From positions 19,670-73,765 of the forward strand of contig NZ_JAAHBQ010000029.1 of NCBI RefSeq assembly GCF_020144665.1: DNA of 54,096 bases. The letters are read 5' to 3'. This document shows, piece after piece, positions 11,901 through 21,956 of this stretch. Within the stretch, counting starts at the first letter, position 1; every line of letters begins with the position of its first letter. Position numbers and translations under genes: made by a program. This DNA is from Oscillatoria salina IIICB1 (GTDB lineage: Bacteria > Cyanobacteriota > Cyanobacteriia > Cyanobacteriales > SIO1D9). Below the pieces are notes generated by a model that saw only the letters and a list, made by a program, of their open reading frames with translations, ran no database searches and had not been told where the DNA came from.

Positions 11901-14900
11901 TCAACTGGTCGATCCAAAGACTTTATTTACCGATTATACCACTATTCAGGAAGAGGCGATCGCTCAATCAAAACTAGCGGAAACTTATCGTGGGAAAGCT
12001 ACTAATTTAGCAGCTAAAAAGACTGAGCATTTAAATAATATTCAAACACAGCAAAATAAGCGACGCAAGCATCTAAACTTAGCCCAGCATTATCAAAATT
12101 TACTTCCTCGTCACCATTTCGGTTTTAAACGACCTAATCCTTATTTGTCGCTAAAAAATCATCATCAACGTTTAGCCCAGGTAGCAGGAAAAACTATCGA
12201 AAATTTACAGTATGAAGTCCAAATATTTAATCAAAACCAAGCTATTTTAGAACAATTAGCTACTCAACTAGAACAACAAGCAAATCGATTAAACAATTAC
12301 GCTGATTTTCTTGACACTGAAAAAGAGCGGATTACGGAAAGTAAAGGAACTAATGAAGATGCCAGCGAACTGCTAGAATTTATTCAAGAACAAATAGTAC
12401 AACAAGAAGAAATTGCCAAGCAATATTGGCGACAAGCGGAAGTAGCAGAAAAGCGACGTAAACAAAATCAAGACCTTGCTATTTGGCATAATTCTCAAGT
12501 TATACAAAAACACCTCAACCCTCTATATAATCCACACTTTAATAAATTATTCAAATCGGGTAAACAGGCTCAAGAGTATTATTACACTAGACATCCCGAA
12601 CATATTGGTTTACGCAACCAAGCACAGCAACAAGCAAATTCAGCAGCACAAGAACGGGCAAAATTAGAAAGTTTTGCTAAACAAGCACAACAGCAAGCTG
12701 ATGCACTGAAGCAGCAAGCAAAAGCTTTAGAAAAAAGGATTGGTAATTGGTCGGAAATCAAGCAAGCAATTAAATATGAAATTGTCGCCAACCAGCTACA
12801 ACTACAAGCAGAAAAAGACTTATTAGCTTTACAAACTCCTCTTCAAGAACAACAGTTAGCACAGTTAAATTTACAAATTGAACAAGTAGAAAATGAACTG
12901 AATAAACTGCAAACTGAGTCATTACCTAACCAAGAAGAGAAAGCTGCGACTACGGAAGCACGTTTAAATCAGATTGAGGAGCAACTGAAAGCTATAGAAG
13001 AAGCTCGTTTAACTGCTAAGAAAAATCTCCAAAGCTTTTTAGAAATTGATGGTTTTCTTCTGCCAAACCAAGAACGTCGTGCTAGTTTCCAGAAACAAGT
13101 AGACGATTTAACTGAAGAGAAAATCAAACTTGAAGAATTGATTTTACAGTTATCCAACCAATTGATAACTAATCCTCAAGAAAAAGTAGCAGCGCAGTTA
13201 GAAAAGCTACAGCAATATTTGGCGGAAATTGAGCGAGATTTGTCCTGGGCGCAGCTTAAATTAGAACATTTAAACTTATCAGCACCGGATTCTCCTCAAC
13301 GTTTAAAGATAGATTCGCTAATTGAAGATTTGTCAGCTTATTTAAACGTTGATTCAAATAGTCTACCTCTGCAACAGTATCTTGACTTTCTCCAAGAGGT
13401 AAAAAGCCGTAATGCCGATTTATTGACGGGTTTTGACGATCTAGAAAGTCGCTTTGCTACTGCTGAAAACGAAATAGTTGAAGCGGAAGAAACTTTATCT
13501 AATTTAAAGAAAGAATATCAGCGATTGGGTTTAGACAAAGCGGAGTTAGATAGGAACATTGAGACTCAAGAAAATCTCATTGAAGAGAAACATTTACAAA
13601 TAGAAGAAATTAGCGAAATCGTCAACGAACTGCAAAATAAAGTTGATACTTTAACCAGTGAACTTGAGATAGCTAAAGAGGAACCCTTCGAGCATCTTAC
13701 TAATTCAAAAGATGATTTTTCTTTATTAAATCAAGGTGAAAATAACTGGTATTATGGTTATTATCGCGATGGGCGTTTTGTACCGTTTACTAAAAAATCT
13801 AAAAATAGTTGGTTTGGGCGAGAAAAGACACATAGAATAGAGAAAGGAGGAGGTCATCCAAGTACCAATTCTAATGCAGTATCTCGATGGATTAGTGACA
13901 GAGAAGGAACGATTAATATTCAAGGAAATTTAGCTAAAGCCGATGTGGGAGGGGGAGATGGAATTGTTGGGAAAATTATTGTTGATGGACAAGTTGTTTG
14001 GAAACAGCGAATTGAGCCTAAAGATAGTGTTGGAGTTGACTACAATCTTAATTTTAAGGTTAAACCTGGCTCGAATGTAGATTTGGTAATTGGTCGTTAT
14101 AGAAGTATTTTTTATGACGCTACAAAATTTACAGCAGATATTAAATTCGATAAGGTTGCGACTCTCGAAGAACGCCTTGAAGCTGAAACGAACCAACTTA
14201 ATGATTCACAAACAGAACTGAATTTTCATCTGGAAAATGAATTAAAGAATTTATCTGAGTCTCTCGAACAACTGAAAGAACAAACTAATCAAATAGAAGA
14301 TTCTCTCTCAGATAAATACCGCGAAATTGAACTTGTGGAGGAGTATCTCCAGCAAGTTTATAATGAAATCGATCGCTTAGAAAGTCGCTTAGATGTTCTT
14401 AATCAAACCAAAGTTTTAGAAGCAAATTATCAAAATCAATCTGAGGAATGGGAAAACGCGATCGCGTCCCAAATCTCAGCTACGGAAGCTTTATTAGCCA
14501 CACGACAAGCAGGAACAAGCGATCGCGCTCAACTCCTCTCCCTAGAATCGCAGCTTAACGAACTGGAAAATAACCTCGCATCCAGCCAACAAGAACAACA
14601 ACAATTCGAGCAAGAGATAGCCGACACTCAGGAAGCTTTAGAATTCCTTGAGTCAGTACAACTAGATAACCAAAAAATAAAGTTACAGAGTTTAATCGAG
14701 CAAGATAAAGACTTAAGAAATAACGAAGCTTATTACTATAGTCTTGCACAGCAGAAGCTACAACAAATTTGGTATTGGAATGGTCGTACTTATGCTTATA
14801 ATCCCAACGCAGCTAAGGCTTATCGCGCTCATTTGCAAAGGGCATCTTTATTAGCTGACCAACGCAACAAACTTTCGCAACAACGTCAGGAAACTAAGAG

Positions 14901-17900
14901 TAAAATTGCCGAATTAGAAGAGCAATTAACGGCACTGAAAGCTCAACTTGCTGCACAAAACAACTCTTTAGAAAATACCACTCAAAAGGTGGAAGAATTA
15001 ACTGCGGAAAAAACTGTGCTTGAAAACGCGATCGCGCCCATCGCAGCACGTCTCAAACCCCTACAAGATGAGGAAAACGCCCAAAGACAAGCCTTTCAGG
15101 ACGCGATCGCCGAAAGTGAAAATGCTAACAATCAGCTAGCAGAAACTACCGCTAATCAAACTGTTGCTTTAGAACAATTAATTAGTTTCGGTGTACTAGC
15201 TTCCGAATCAGACTTGGACTTCTTTCCCACCCAAGTTGAACCCCAAGTTCGAGAGTTCATCGAGCAACTACAAAAACGCAGTCAAGAATTAACTAACCAA
15301 GCCGAACAATTCAATCAATTAATTAATAATTGGCAAGCAGAATTAGCGCTTACCACAGATGATTCAAGTCGTCAAGCTTTAACCGAATCAATTGAGCAAA
15401 CAGTCGCCCAAAGAGATACTTTATTAACTCGTAAACAGGAAAACGATACTAACCTGAAAAACTTAACACAACGACTAGAAAGAGCGCTGGAAGTCTTGAA
15501 AGTTTTGCGTCAAAAACAAGAAGCAGAAATTCGCCAAGAAATCCTAACTAACGACGAACGCTTAATAGCTTTAGAGCGTTTATTACAAACTGAAAATCTC
15601 GCAGATGAAGCAATTGATAGCGACAGTATCTTGGGATATGCTCAACTTAACGATACTGTACGTCAAGATTTAGTAGAGGGAGTAGCGACTTGGACGCAGC
15701 AGTTATTAAATGGGAATCAACAAACAAAAGAATTAGGCGAAAATCAACAGAATTTATCTCAATCTGTCGATGACTTAATTGCCTATATCGAAGCTAACTT
15801 TGCCGACGCTCACGGTGAATATAATTCGACTCATGCTAACTTACGCGATGCTATTACTACCTACGGAGTTGTTGCACCTCGTCACGATGAAATTCTCCAA
15901 GGAAAAAATACCCTTGAGCAAGAGATTGAAAAAATCAAACATTGGCTAGAACAAGATGCAAAATTGTGGTCAGAAATTGCTCCCATAGCCGAACGTTATG
16001 GGATTGAGTCAGAAGAATTAGCAGAATATCAAAAGCACCTTCAGCTTTTAGCAGAAGCCGAGTCAATTCTCAAACCTTTCTTTGAACTCGAACAACAAAA
16101 AAAAGCACGATTAAAACTATCTGAAGACTACAAATATTTTGAAAATCCAGATAACGGGAATCGCTACTTCTTTACTAAAGCTAATACCACTTGGCACGCT
16201 GCCCAAACTGAAGCCAAAAAGCTAGAAGGAAATCTAGTCACTATTCGTAACGATGCCGAGCAACAATTCTTGCGGGAAAAAGTTGGTAAACGCAGCGTTT
16301 GGATAGGATTAACTGATGCTAAAAAAGAAAATGAGTGGCGTTGGGTTAGCGGCGAACCTGTTGACTATACTAACTTCTATCCAGGACAACCTGATAACGC
16401 TGGAGGAAAAGAGGATTGGACTGAATTTCACGGACAAGGTTCAGGTAAGTGGAATGATACCCAAAATCGGAATGGTTTATCCCAAAATAACAAGCGTGGT
16501 TTAGTTGAAGTTTCTGTTAAAGATTTAGAGGAAAAACAAAAATCAATTATTGCTGAATTGCGTCAGTGGGCTGAGGAAAATAATGCTTTTGAGAAAATAC
16601 CACAAATTTCTCACCAAATTATTAGTGAGTCCCAGGAGAACCCGCTAGATCGAGAAAAACTGGAAACTCTAAATCAACATCTCGGAGGTTGGTATTACCA
16701 ACAAGACCAAGCTTTAGCAGACTATTACGAAGAACAAAGAAAAAAATATCAGCAACAAGCTAAAATCTGGAATAGTCACGTTAATGATTTTAATAGCGAG
16801 CTTTATTTAAGGTATAATCCAGATGTTTATTATAATGTTGCTATCGGAAAAATTGGGAGTGCGCCAGAACATTACCTAAATCATGGTCTAAGTGAAGGAC
16901 GTTTTGCTAATCCTGAAGCAGCACATAATCGCGATATTGCCAGAGCTAAAGCTGAGGAAGCTGCTAAACTACGCGATATTGCTTTGCAATTTCCTACTGC
17001 AAAAGCTTATCGTCGAGGCTTTTTGAATGACCCATTGAACGAGCATTACTTGTCTTTAATTGCTGAGGATCAAGAACTTGCCAAGAAGTACGAAGAGGAA
17101 CGAAAGCAATATCAAAGCGAAGCCGACAATTTTTACGCTCGAACAAAAATATTTAATGAACGCGCATATTTAGAAAAGTATCCCGACGTTGCTAAAGCTG
17201 TTAGAAAAGGAGGTTTTAAAAGCGGCTTAGAACATTACGTTAAACATGGAATTTTTGAAAAGCGTTTAGCTAATCCAGCCGCCACAGCGAAGTACGAAGA
17301 AGCTCAAGCTAAAGCTAAGGAAGCTGCTAAATTACGCGATGCTGCTCTGAAATTTACTCAAGCAAAAAATTACTTGGAAAACCTAGAGATTTCCTTCGAC
17401 AATGGCACAGCAATCAACGTACTTCAAGAAGAAACCTCCGAAGAACAAACTAAGTATCAAACTCGACTCAATCAACTACAAGGAAATCTAGCCCAGAATG
17501 AGGCTCAAAGTGCTGCCGTCCTTGCTCAAGCTAACTGGTATGAAAAACAAGCTGCTTACCATTGGCAACGTAGTCTCAAACTAGGTCCAACTTGGACTGA
17601 AGAACGTAAAACTTGGAAACGTGGCAGCTTTGGTAAGAAAAAAGACCATTGGGTAACAATTACCCATATTGACCACCACTGGATTCTTTGGGACACCTAT
17701 ACTAAGTATGCCCAACAGTTGCGATCGCAAGCACTCAAACAAATACGAATAGCTAACAACCAATCTGAACGAATAGAACAACTCGAACCCCTACTAGAAG
17801 CCTGGACAGATGCAGACAACGCCGCGAACAACGCCGAACCAGCGATCGATGCTAGTCGCAACTTACTCGAAGTTCTCGAAACCGCACGAGAGCAAATTCC

Positions 17901-20900
17901 CACAGTTCAAGAACAACTGCAAATTCTCGAAGATTTACTCCCGACACTCCAGGAAGAACTTACCACAGCCAAGCAAGAAACAGCCAATTATCAAGCTCAA
18001 ATCGCCGCCAATAACCAAGCCTACGACTCCGCATCCCTCCAGTATCGTCAAGCCATTGCCGACATCCTCGCACGTCGCGGAGAACTAAACAATCAGTCCC
18101 AACAACTCCAGCATCAACTTGGAGATATCGAACAGTGGGTAGAACAACAAAGCGTCGGTTTAGCCACCGAATTAGCCCAAGTCCAAGCACTTCATACCCA
18201 ACTGAGCGCCCAAACTCAACAACTAACGAATCAAATCTCCACAGCTACCGGAGACGAATTAGTTAACTTACAAACCAAACTAGCTCAATTACAACAAACT
18301 TTACCCCTACTAGAAAACAAAGCCGCCGTACTCACCAGCCAACAAACCGCCTTCACCCAAAAGCGTACCCTCCTAACTGCCCAAAACGAAGTCATCATCG
18401 CCGAACAACGGCTTTTGGACGCATATCTTCTCAGTCCCGATACCGACTTCGAGCAACTACAAGAACAATTACAAGCTGCGCGAGAAGCCTTAGCCGAAGC
18501 CCAACGTCTTGCAGAACAAGCAGAAGCCAGCAGTCAAGCTTTAAGCGAACCTCTACAAGAATTACAAGGGAACTTAATCGCCCAAAATGACGAACATCTC
18601 AAAACCGCCAAAGAACATCAAACCGTCCTCAAAGAGTTACTCGAAGCTACCGAACTTCAGGCTAACTATGCTTTACAAGCCGCCCAACAACAACAACGGG
18701 TTAATAACTTAGAATTTCAAATTCTCCAGCGCTTACAAGAAGCCACCAAAGCAGGTTCTCAAGAAGCCAAACACTTACTCCAAGTTGCCCAACATAACAA
18801 TATTGCCACCGCCGCCGAAATTTATTATCGAGATTATAGCGACCTTGCCAGCGACAAAGGTAGCAGTAGTTCTGGCGGTATCGCAACCGAACAAGATCGA
18901 GAATTAGCCGATAGCTATTATCACGAAATGTTGGTACATCGGCAATTCCAACAGCGCGCCCAAGCCCAAGCCAACAAATTTAAGCAAATTCGAGAAACAG
19001 CACAAGCGCAGATGAAAGCTTTGCAAAAACAGCAAGATAAAGCGATCGCACTGCTCAACGAAATTAACGAAAAACTTGCTGTCACCGAAGCCGAAAAAGC
19101 CACCAAAGAACAAGAATTAGCTCTTGCTCAAGCCCGGTTAGATGGTATCACTCGCATCCGCCAACAAACCGAGCAAACCTTTATTCAACTTGTCAGCATC
19201 GAACAACTCAATCTCGCTCAAGCTCAATTAGAACAGCAAATAGCCGCCCAGCGACAAGCAGATATCGAACAAACAGTTCAAGCTCGTCTCGAAAGGGAAC
19301 AATTAGAACTAGAACGGCAACGTCTAGAAACCCAAGCGAAGTTAGAACAACTGCGCCAACTTCAAGCCGAAGAAGACTTACGCACCACTTTGAATCAAAT
19401 TCGTACCGATGTTGGTTTCGCTTCCCTCGAAGGTACTGACAACCCCATCGAGTTACAGACTCAAATGGCGACTCTGCTGACACAGTTAGAAGAGTTAGGA
19501 GGCGAACAGCTTGAGTTACCAGAAAACCTGCAAGCTTTATTAGCAGAAGTTAAAGGAGATATTCATCTCGCTTTGCAAGGGGAAGAAGCCGAAAATATTC
19601 AGGAAAACCTCTTGCGAGCTACAGAAGCATTAGTTGGACAGGTGGCACATTACCAAACGCAAATATTCCAACTAGAGTTAGAAGAACAATGGGATGCTGA
19701 GTTATTGCAGTTAGCGGAGGAGGACTTACAACAAGCCAGCCAGCAATTATTAAAGGAGTTAGAAAGGGCGCAAGAATTAGGAAAAGAACGGCAGGTTATT
19801 GAACCACGGTATCTAGAGACATTAACGAAAGTAGCTAATGCAAAGCAAGCAGTTGATATTTCCCAAAGTTTAGCCGCCGAGTCTCGGCAGATTTTAGCGC
19901 AAATCATCGACCAACGAGTGGCTGAACGCAAGGCGCGGAAAAAGTATTTCTGGAATGAGATGTTGGGGATGGTTTCGATTATTACCAGTCTCCTCGGCAC
20001 TATCCTCAGTTTCACTCCCCTAGCACCTCTGGGTTATGGTTTGATGGCGGTTAGCGGTATCATTAGCGGCGTTCAAGCCGTGATGAACGGTGATTGGTTA
20101 GGTGGTATTTTCAACGTCGTCATGTCCGTAGTAAGCGGTCTTACGGGCGGTTTAGGCAGTGCTGGTTTAATTAGCAAGGCAATCATGAACACAATACAAG
20201 GCATCCAAGCTGCGGTAGGTGGCGTATTTGCCGGGGCGCGTTCTCTGATGTCTGGCGAGAGCATTTTGGGTGCATTACAAATTCTTGGTAGTTTTGCTAG
20301 TTTTGTCACCACTGGCTTGAGCAATGTCGTTAACAACCTGACTGGGCAATTACAGCAAGTTATGTACCAAGTTTTTAATAGCTTGCAAAAAGTTCCAGTA
20401 ATGATTTATAAGGGCGTAAAAGCTATTGAAAGTGGCGATTGGTTTGGCGCAATTAGTAATATTTTCAATACCATTACCACTCTTGGGAAGAATTTCGGAA
20501 GTTTCTTTGGCGACACAGTTTCTACAGTTTTCGATTATTTGAGCAAAGCTGGTAACTCTGCTTTAACTATTACTGGTGCGGCAATGGGCGGTACTTTAGA
20601 ATCTGTTTTGTCTGGGCTTGATGGTTTATTGAATATTTGGCGAGATGATATCAGTGGTTTGGTTGACAATATTTCTGGGAAAGATGAGTGTGTTTGTGTT
20701 TCCAAGGATGAAGATGATTTTGAGGAAGAGGAAAGTGAAGCTAACGAGGGCGAAAATGTAGAAGAAGGTGAAAGTTCAGAGCGAATAGATGAGATAGAAA
20801 GAGAGAAGTTGCGTAAAGAATTTGAGTCTTCTGAGATGCGAGAGCAATTTGCTTTCTATAAAGATCCAGAAACAGGGTTGACATGGGATCGGAGTTTATT

Positions 20901-21345
20901 AATTGCTGCAATTGATACATCTAATCAAGAAGGATTAGCACAATCTTCATCTTTCTCTCCAGAGCGGCTGGTTCAGGAAGCAGAATTAAAATATGGACGT
21001 AATTCAAAAAGTGGAGGTCTGTGTTTAAATGCGGTTCAAAATATCTTGGAGTCTGTAGGTGTGCATAGTAAACGTGTTCCTCATGCTTATCAATTTCCAG
21101 ATGCTATAAAAGAAGGCAACTTTCATAACTATTTTAATGAAGTTGATAATTTTACTCCACTTAAAGATATCCCCAATGGAAGTATTATTGTTTTCGATAA
21201 AACAAAAAACCGTCTCAGTGGACATATCGAAATAAAAGCGGCAACTCCTAAATATCCCACTCGTTTTATTAGTGATTACCAGCAATTTACACGAACCAAA
21301 TATGACGGAAATGGACCAGCACATATCTATGTTCCCAAAAAATAA
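8974..21345 (+). CDS. Giant multidomain surface/secreted protein with coiled coils, C-type lectin domain and C-terminal cysteine-peptidase-like domain
   Basis: 4,123 residues. A GTG at 8968 is in frame, but AGGAG (8961-8965) is spaced correctly only for the ATG at 8974. In order: basic N-terminus with FILEQMITPSLFWDGG, like the S8 protease at 1-5529; a first subtilase-like domain (about 165-350) lacking the catalytic triad; a cadherin-like segment (about 355-450); a second subtilase-like domain (about 577-810) with candidate D584, EHGENV (H589) and GTSRAAA (S742), the Asp and His being abnormally close; long coiled coils (about 850-1570, 1730-2380, 2770-3650); a jelly-roll-like insert (about 1573-1728); a C-type lectin domain (about 2384-2516) with WIGLTD, EWRW, GQPDN and GKWND; two YL..(N/Y)PDV...HY..HG...R repeats near 2610 and 2730; a Gly/Ala-rich hydrophobic region (about 3663-3893); an acidic linker; and a C-terminal domain with GGLCLNAV (C4017), PNGSIIVFD and SGHIEIK (H4084), like CHAP/NlpC-P60 cysteine peptidases. 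The layout suggests a contact-dependent polymorphic toxin or giant adhesin. Confidence 0.8.
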   Translation: MKWWQLGRKKRSQAKKTRKSKKLAARRQTFILEQMITPSLFWDGGDNDFELPFLDILSSKQPELDLSKLLDMTLPDGDTVGEVIKMSSNLENSPYCPADGSNLPSFSHLDDAPIATQPPTNISDFQPVDYPVVITPVDPPATNFTTIAMQGDRTFVGTIEPKASVDEEFSQQLREFVDAARSSGQKNAVVHLNLNLTEIGDEGEVIPRSLLTPAEREALAYAQDNQIIVVVAAGDNPETISSLGQMSREYDNIITVGAATKISPETYQIADYSGRGEELDILAEGICEDDETTAVAASWLSGAISKVWATNPELNYTQVIDLIKATATNLATLDVGLLNVTAAVEKAKLTTPEPYLPKISLVAESNRTQTIVLSPEKPNLTLNLSEIFIASKGQPLQYELITGDSSSLALQLEDNLLQLNALPKNGTTAVAIRASDEAGNSLLYSFDVITNNLSQEKLAELEQILSQLKDVFIGDDLEAIFAHPSVTEAITFFSELIAADETIVKILTNPESLAELGLSDTGVEVLQDLLNRPEIGELFGLPVSINEALNNNDQGLWEQALINAQEAYSLLAENFKMPSVGLLDFAGEHGENVAQTLASINPQLNYETYTINESNWAEELTKYVNNLQATGEKQGIVNLSFDLTQIDDEGKTTTRYELTPAEQEAIKYAQKHNVLLVVAAGNTGDIMSALGKAAIDYDNIITVGAVNKWEEVADYSAQGEGLTLVAPGGQFANDPDAFVGTSRAAAYVTGAASLIWAVNPDLNYQQVKELLVTTAKDLGAEGWDNETGSGLLDVTEAVLMAYLVTPEELTATDVPEITNFSGTGRVIPLERAASPATEAVISTLNDTQSNLFAQWQLLNNLGNPDLDLAELDLIVEQQITEGLEKYQQVSTEAAITKAEWEQLTEALILANNHDKIERGRLQALLARQQELSELLEQLQQQKTELSQVNEEQIASLENAIAQTELEIVAAQKKLIYQLVDPKTLFTDYTTIQEEAIAQSKLAETYRGKATNLAAKKTEHLNNIQTQQNKRRKHLNLAQHYQNLLPRHHFGFKRPNPYLSLKNHHQRLAQVAGKTIENLQYEVQIFNQNQAILEQLATQLEQQANRLNNYADFLDTEKERITESKGTNEDASELLEFIQEQIVQQEEIAKQYWRQAEVAEKRRKQNQDLAIWHNSQVIQKHLNPLYNPHFNKLFKSGKQAQEYYYTRHPEHIGLRNQAQQQANSAAQERAKLESFAKQAQQQADALKQQAKALEKRIGNWSEIKQAIKYEIVANQLQLQAEKDLLALQTPLQEQQLAQLNLQIEQVENELNKLQTESLPNQEEKAATTEARLNQIEEQLKAIEEARLTAKKNLQSFLEIDGFLLPNQERRASFQKQVDDLTEEKIKLEELILQLSNQLITNPQEKVAAQLEKLQQYLAEIERDLSWAQLKLEHLNLSAPDSPQRLKIDSLIEDLSAYLNVDSNSLPLQQYLDFLQEVKSRNADLLTGFDDLESRFATAENEIVEAEETLSNLKKEYQRLGLDKAELDRNIETQENLIEEKHLQIEEISEIVNELQNKVDTLTSELEIAKEEPFEHLTNSKDDFSLLNQGENNWYYGYYRDGRFVPFTKKSKNSWFGREKTHRIEKGGGHPSTNSNAVSRWISDREGTINIQGNLAKADVGGGDGIVGKIIVDGQVVWKQRIEPKDSVGVDYNLNFKVKPGSNVDLVIGRYRSIFYDATKFTADIKFDKVATLEERLEAETNQLNDSQTELNFHLENELKNLSESLEQLKEQTNQIEDSLSDKYREIELVEEYLQQVYNEIDRLESRLDVLNQTKVLEANYQNQSEEWENAIASQISATEALLATRQAGTSDRAQLLSLESQLNELENNLASSQQEQQQFEQEIADTQEALEFLESVQLDNQKIKLQSLIEQDKDLRNNEAYYYSLAQQKLQQIWYWNGRTYAYNPNAAKAYRAHLQRASLLADQRNKLSQQRQETKSKIAELEEQLTALKAQLAAQNNSLENTTQKVEELTAEKTVLENAIAPIAARLKPLQDEENAQRQAFQDAIAESENANNQLAETTANQTVALEQLISFGVLASESDLDFFPTQVEPQVREFIEQLQKRSQELTNQAEQFNQLINNWQAELALTTDDSSRQALTESIEQTVAQRDTLLTRKQENDTNLKNLTQRLERALEVLKVLRQKQEAEIRQEILTNDERLIALERLLQTENLADEAIDSDSILGYAQLNDTVRQDLVEGVATWTQQLLNGNQQTKELGENQQNLSQSVDDLIAYIEANFADAHGEYNSTHANLRDAITTYGVVAPRHDEILQGKNTLEQEIEKIKHWLEQDAKLWSEIAPIAERYGIESEELAEYQKHLQLLAEAESILKPFFELEQQKKARLKLSEDYKYFENPDNGNRYFFTKANTTWHAAQTEAKKLEGNLVTIRNDAEQQFLREKVGKRSVWIGLTDAKKENEWRWVSGEPVDYTNFYPGQPDNAGGKEDWTEFHGQGSGKWNDTQNRNGLSQNNKRGLVEVSVKDLEEKQKSIIAELRQWAEENNAFEKIPQISHQIISESQENPLDREKLETLNQHLGGWYYQQDQALADYYEEQRKKYQQQAKIWNSHVNDFNSELYLRYNPDVYYNVAIGKIGSAPEHYLNHGLSEGRFANPEAAHNRDIARAKAEEAAKLRDIALQFPTAKAYRRGFLNDPLNEHYLSLIAEDQELAKKYEEERKQYQSEADNFYARTKIFNERAYLEKYPDVAKAVRKGGFKSGLEHYVKHGIFEKRLANPAATAKYEEAQAKAKEAAKLRDAALKFTQAKNYLENLEISFDNGTAINVLQEETSEEQTKYQTRLNQLQGNLAQNEAQSAAVLAQANWYEKQAAYHWQRSLKLGPTWTEERKTWKRGSFGKKKDHWVTITHIDHHWILWDTYTKYAQQLRSQALKQIRIANNQSERIEQLEPLLEAWTDADNAANNAEPAIDASRNLLEVLETAREQIPTVQEQLQILEDLLPTLQEELTTAKQETANYQAQIAANNQAYDSASLQYRQAIADILARRGELNNQSQQLQHQLGDIEQWVEQQSVGLATELAQVQALHTQLSAQTQQLTNQISTATGDELVNLQTKLAQLQQTLPLLENKAAVLTSQQTAFTQKRTLLTAQNEVIIAEQRLLDAYLLSPDTDFEQLQEQLQAAREALAEAQRLAEQAEASSQALSEPLQELQGNLIAQNDEHLKTAKEHQTVLKELLEATELQANYALQAAQQQQRVNNLEFQILQRLQEATKAGSQEAKHLLQVAQHNNIATAAEIYYRDYSDLASDKGSSSSGGIATEQDRELADSYYHEMLVHRQFQQRAQAQANKFKQIRETAQAQMKALQKQQDKAIALLNEINEKLAVTEAEKATKEQELALAQARLDGITRIRQQTEQTFIQLVSIEQLNLAQAQLEQQIAAQRQADIEQTVQARLEREQLELERQRLETQAKLEQLRQLQAEEDLRTTLNQIRTDVGFASLEGTDNPIELQTQMATLLTQLEELGGEQLELPENLQALLAEVKGDIHLALQGEEAENIQENLLRATEALVGQVAHYQTQIFQLELEEQWDAELLQLAEEDLQQASQQLLKELERAQELGKERQVIEPRYLETLTKVANAKQAVDISQSLAAESRQILAQIIDQRVAERKARKKYFWNEMLGMVSIITSLLGTILSFTPLAPLGYGLMAVSGIISGVQAVMNGDWLGGIFNVVMSVVSGLTGGLGSAGLISKAIMNTIQGIQAAVGGVFAGARSLMSGESILGALQILGSFASFVTTGLSNVVNNLTGQLQQVMYQVFNSLQKVPVMIYKGVKAIESGDWFGAISNIFNTITTLGKNFGSFFGDTVSTVFDYLSKAGNSALTITGAAMGGTLESVLSGLDGLLNIWRDDISGLVDNISGKDECVCVSKDEDDFEEEESEANEGENVEEGESSERIDEIEREKLRKEFESSEMREQFAFYKDPETGLTWDRSLLIAAIDTSNQEGLAQSSSFSPERLVQEAELKYGRNSKSGGLCLNAVQNILESVGVHSKRVPHAYQFPDAIKEGNFHNYFNEVDNFTPLKDIPNGSIIVFDKTKNRLSGHIEIKAATPKYPTRFISDYQQFTRTKYDGNGPAHIYVPKK

Positions 21346-21402
21346 CTTGAAACATCTAACAACAAATCAAAAATACCTACTCGGTTCCACCAATATTAAA
21401 TG

Positions 21403-21460
21403 AACTTGACAAACTGCTTTCTTTCTGCTAAATATTAGTAGTTTTCAACAAATCAGAGGA
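21403..21460 (+). pseudogene. Scar of a GNAT fragment joined to the last bases of a xisH gene
   Basis: Bases 21403-21429 match the segment AACTTGACAAA.CGCTTTCTTT found in the GNAT copies at 23307 and 24499. Bases 21431-21460 (TATTAGTAGTTTTCAACAAA and onward) match the 3' end of xisH at 23749-23779. An internal deletion appears to have removed the rest of a GNAT-xisH unit, leaving the downstream xisI orphaned. Confidence 0.7.
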
Positions 21461-21931
21461 GGTAATCATCAAATGGATACCATCAGTAAATATCAACAAA
21501 TAATCGAGAAAATAATCGGCGACTATGCTCAATTGCGCTATTCCTATAGCGAAGTAGAGAGAAAAACGGTTTTCGACCGAGAACAGAACCATTATTTATT
21601 AATGATTTTGGGAGTAGAGGGTCATAAAATGGTTCATGGTTGCATACTTCATCTGGAAATAAAAGGCGATAAAATTTGGATTCATCGCGACGGAACTGAA
21701 GATGGTATCGCTAACGAGTTGGTAGCAGCAGGGGTTCCCCAAGACAAAATTGTTTTAGGGTTTTACCACCCAGAAACACGGGAATTAACAGATTTTGCAG
21801 TTTGTTAATTTGAGGAGGGTTTTCGGGTCAAGATTTACGATCGCCCCCTTCCACCAAAACCAACCCACCAAAAAAACCATGACAAACACAACAACCATCC
21901 CCCAAACCTACACCCAAAGACAAGTAACCCT
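21431..21931 (+). repeat. Direct repeat copy 1: xisI with its flanks
   Basis: About 500 bp, near-identical to 23748-24249. It covers the xisH 3' end, all of xisI and about 120 bases downstream, up to GTAACCCTA, where the copies part. It shows a recent segmental duplication. Confidence 0.85.
21473..21808 (+). CDS. xisI: XisI family protein, orphan copy
   Basis: 111 residues, XisI family (fdxN-element excision controlling factor). It differs from the copy at 23789-24124 at only four positions, all in the last 15 residues (FYHPETREL against FYTPEKRKI). A strong ribosome-binding site, AGAGGAGG, lies just upstream. Only a few tens of bases of its xisH partner remain. In heterocystous cyanobacteria XisH and XisI accompany excision of the fdxN element, but the families are widespread and their molecular role is not settled. 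No XisF recombinase is visible. It sits 127 bases after the giant gene; an immunity role is conceivable, but the duplication explains the position. Confidence 0.85.
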   Translation: MDTISKYQQIIEKIIGDYAQLRYSYSEVERKTVFDREQNHYLLMILGVEGHKMVHGCILHLEIKGDKIWIHRDGTEDGIANELVAAGVPQDKIVLGFYHPETRELTDFAVC

Positions 21932-21956
21932 AGACGACGTACCAGCGATCTATTGA
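21879..21956 (+). pseudogene. N-terminal remnant of an acetyltransferase-like gene, copy 1
   Basis: ATG followed by 25 codons, MTNTTTIPQTYTQRQVTLDD then VPAIY and a stop. TQRQVTLDDVPAI resembles the first strand and helix of GNAT acetyltransferases. The reading ends where it meets the 3' end of the minus-strand gene at 21950. A second copy of the same leader is at 24196-24321. Confidence 0.55.
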
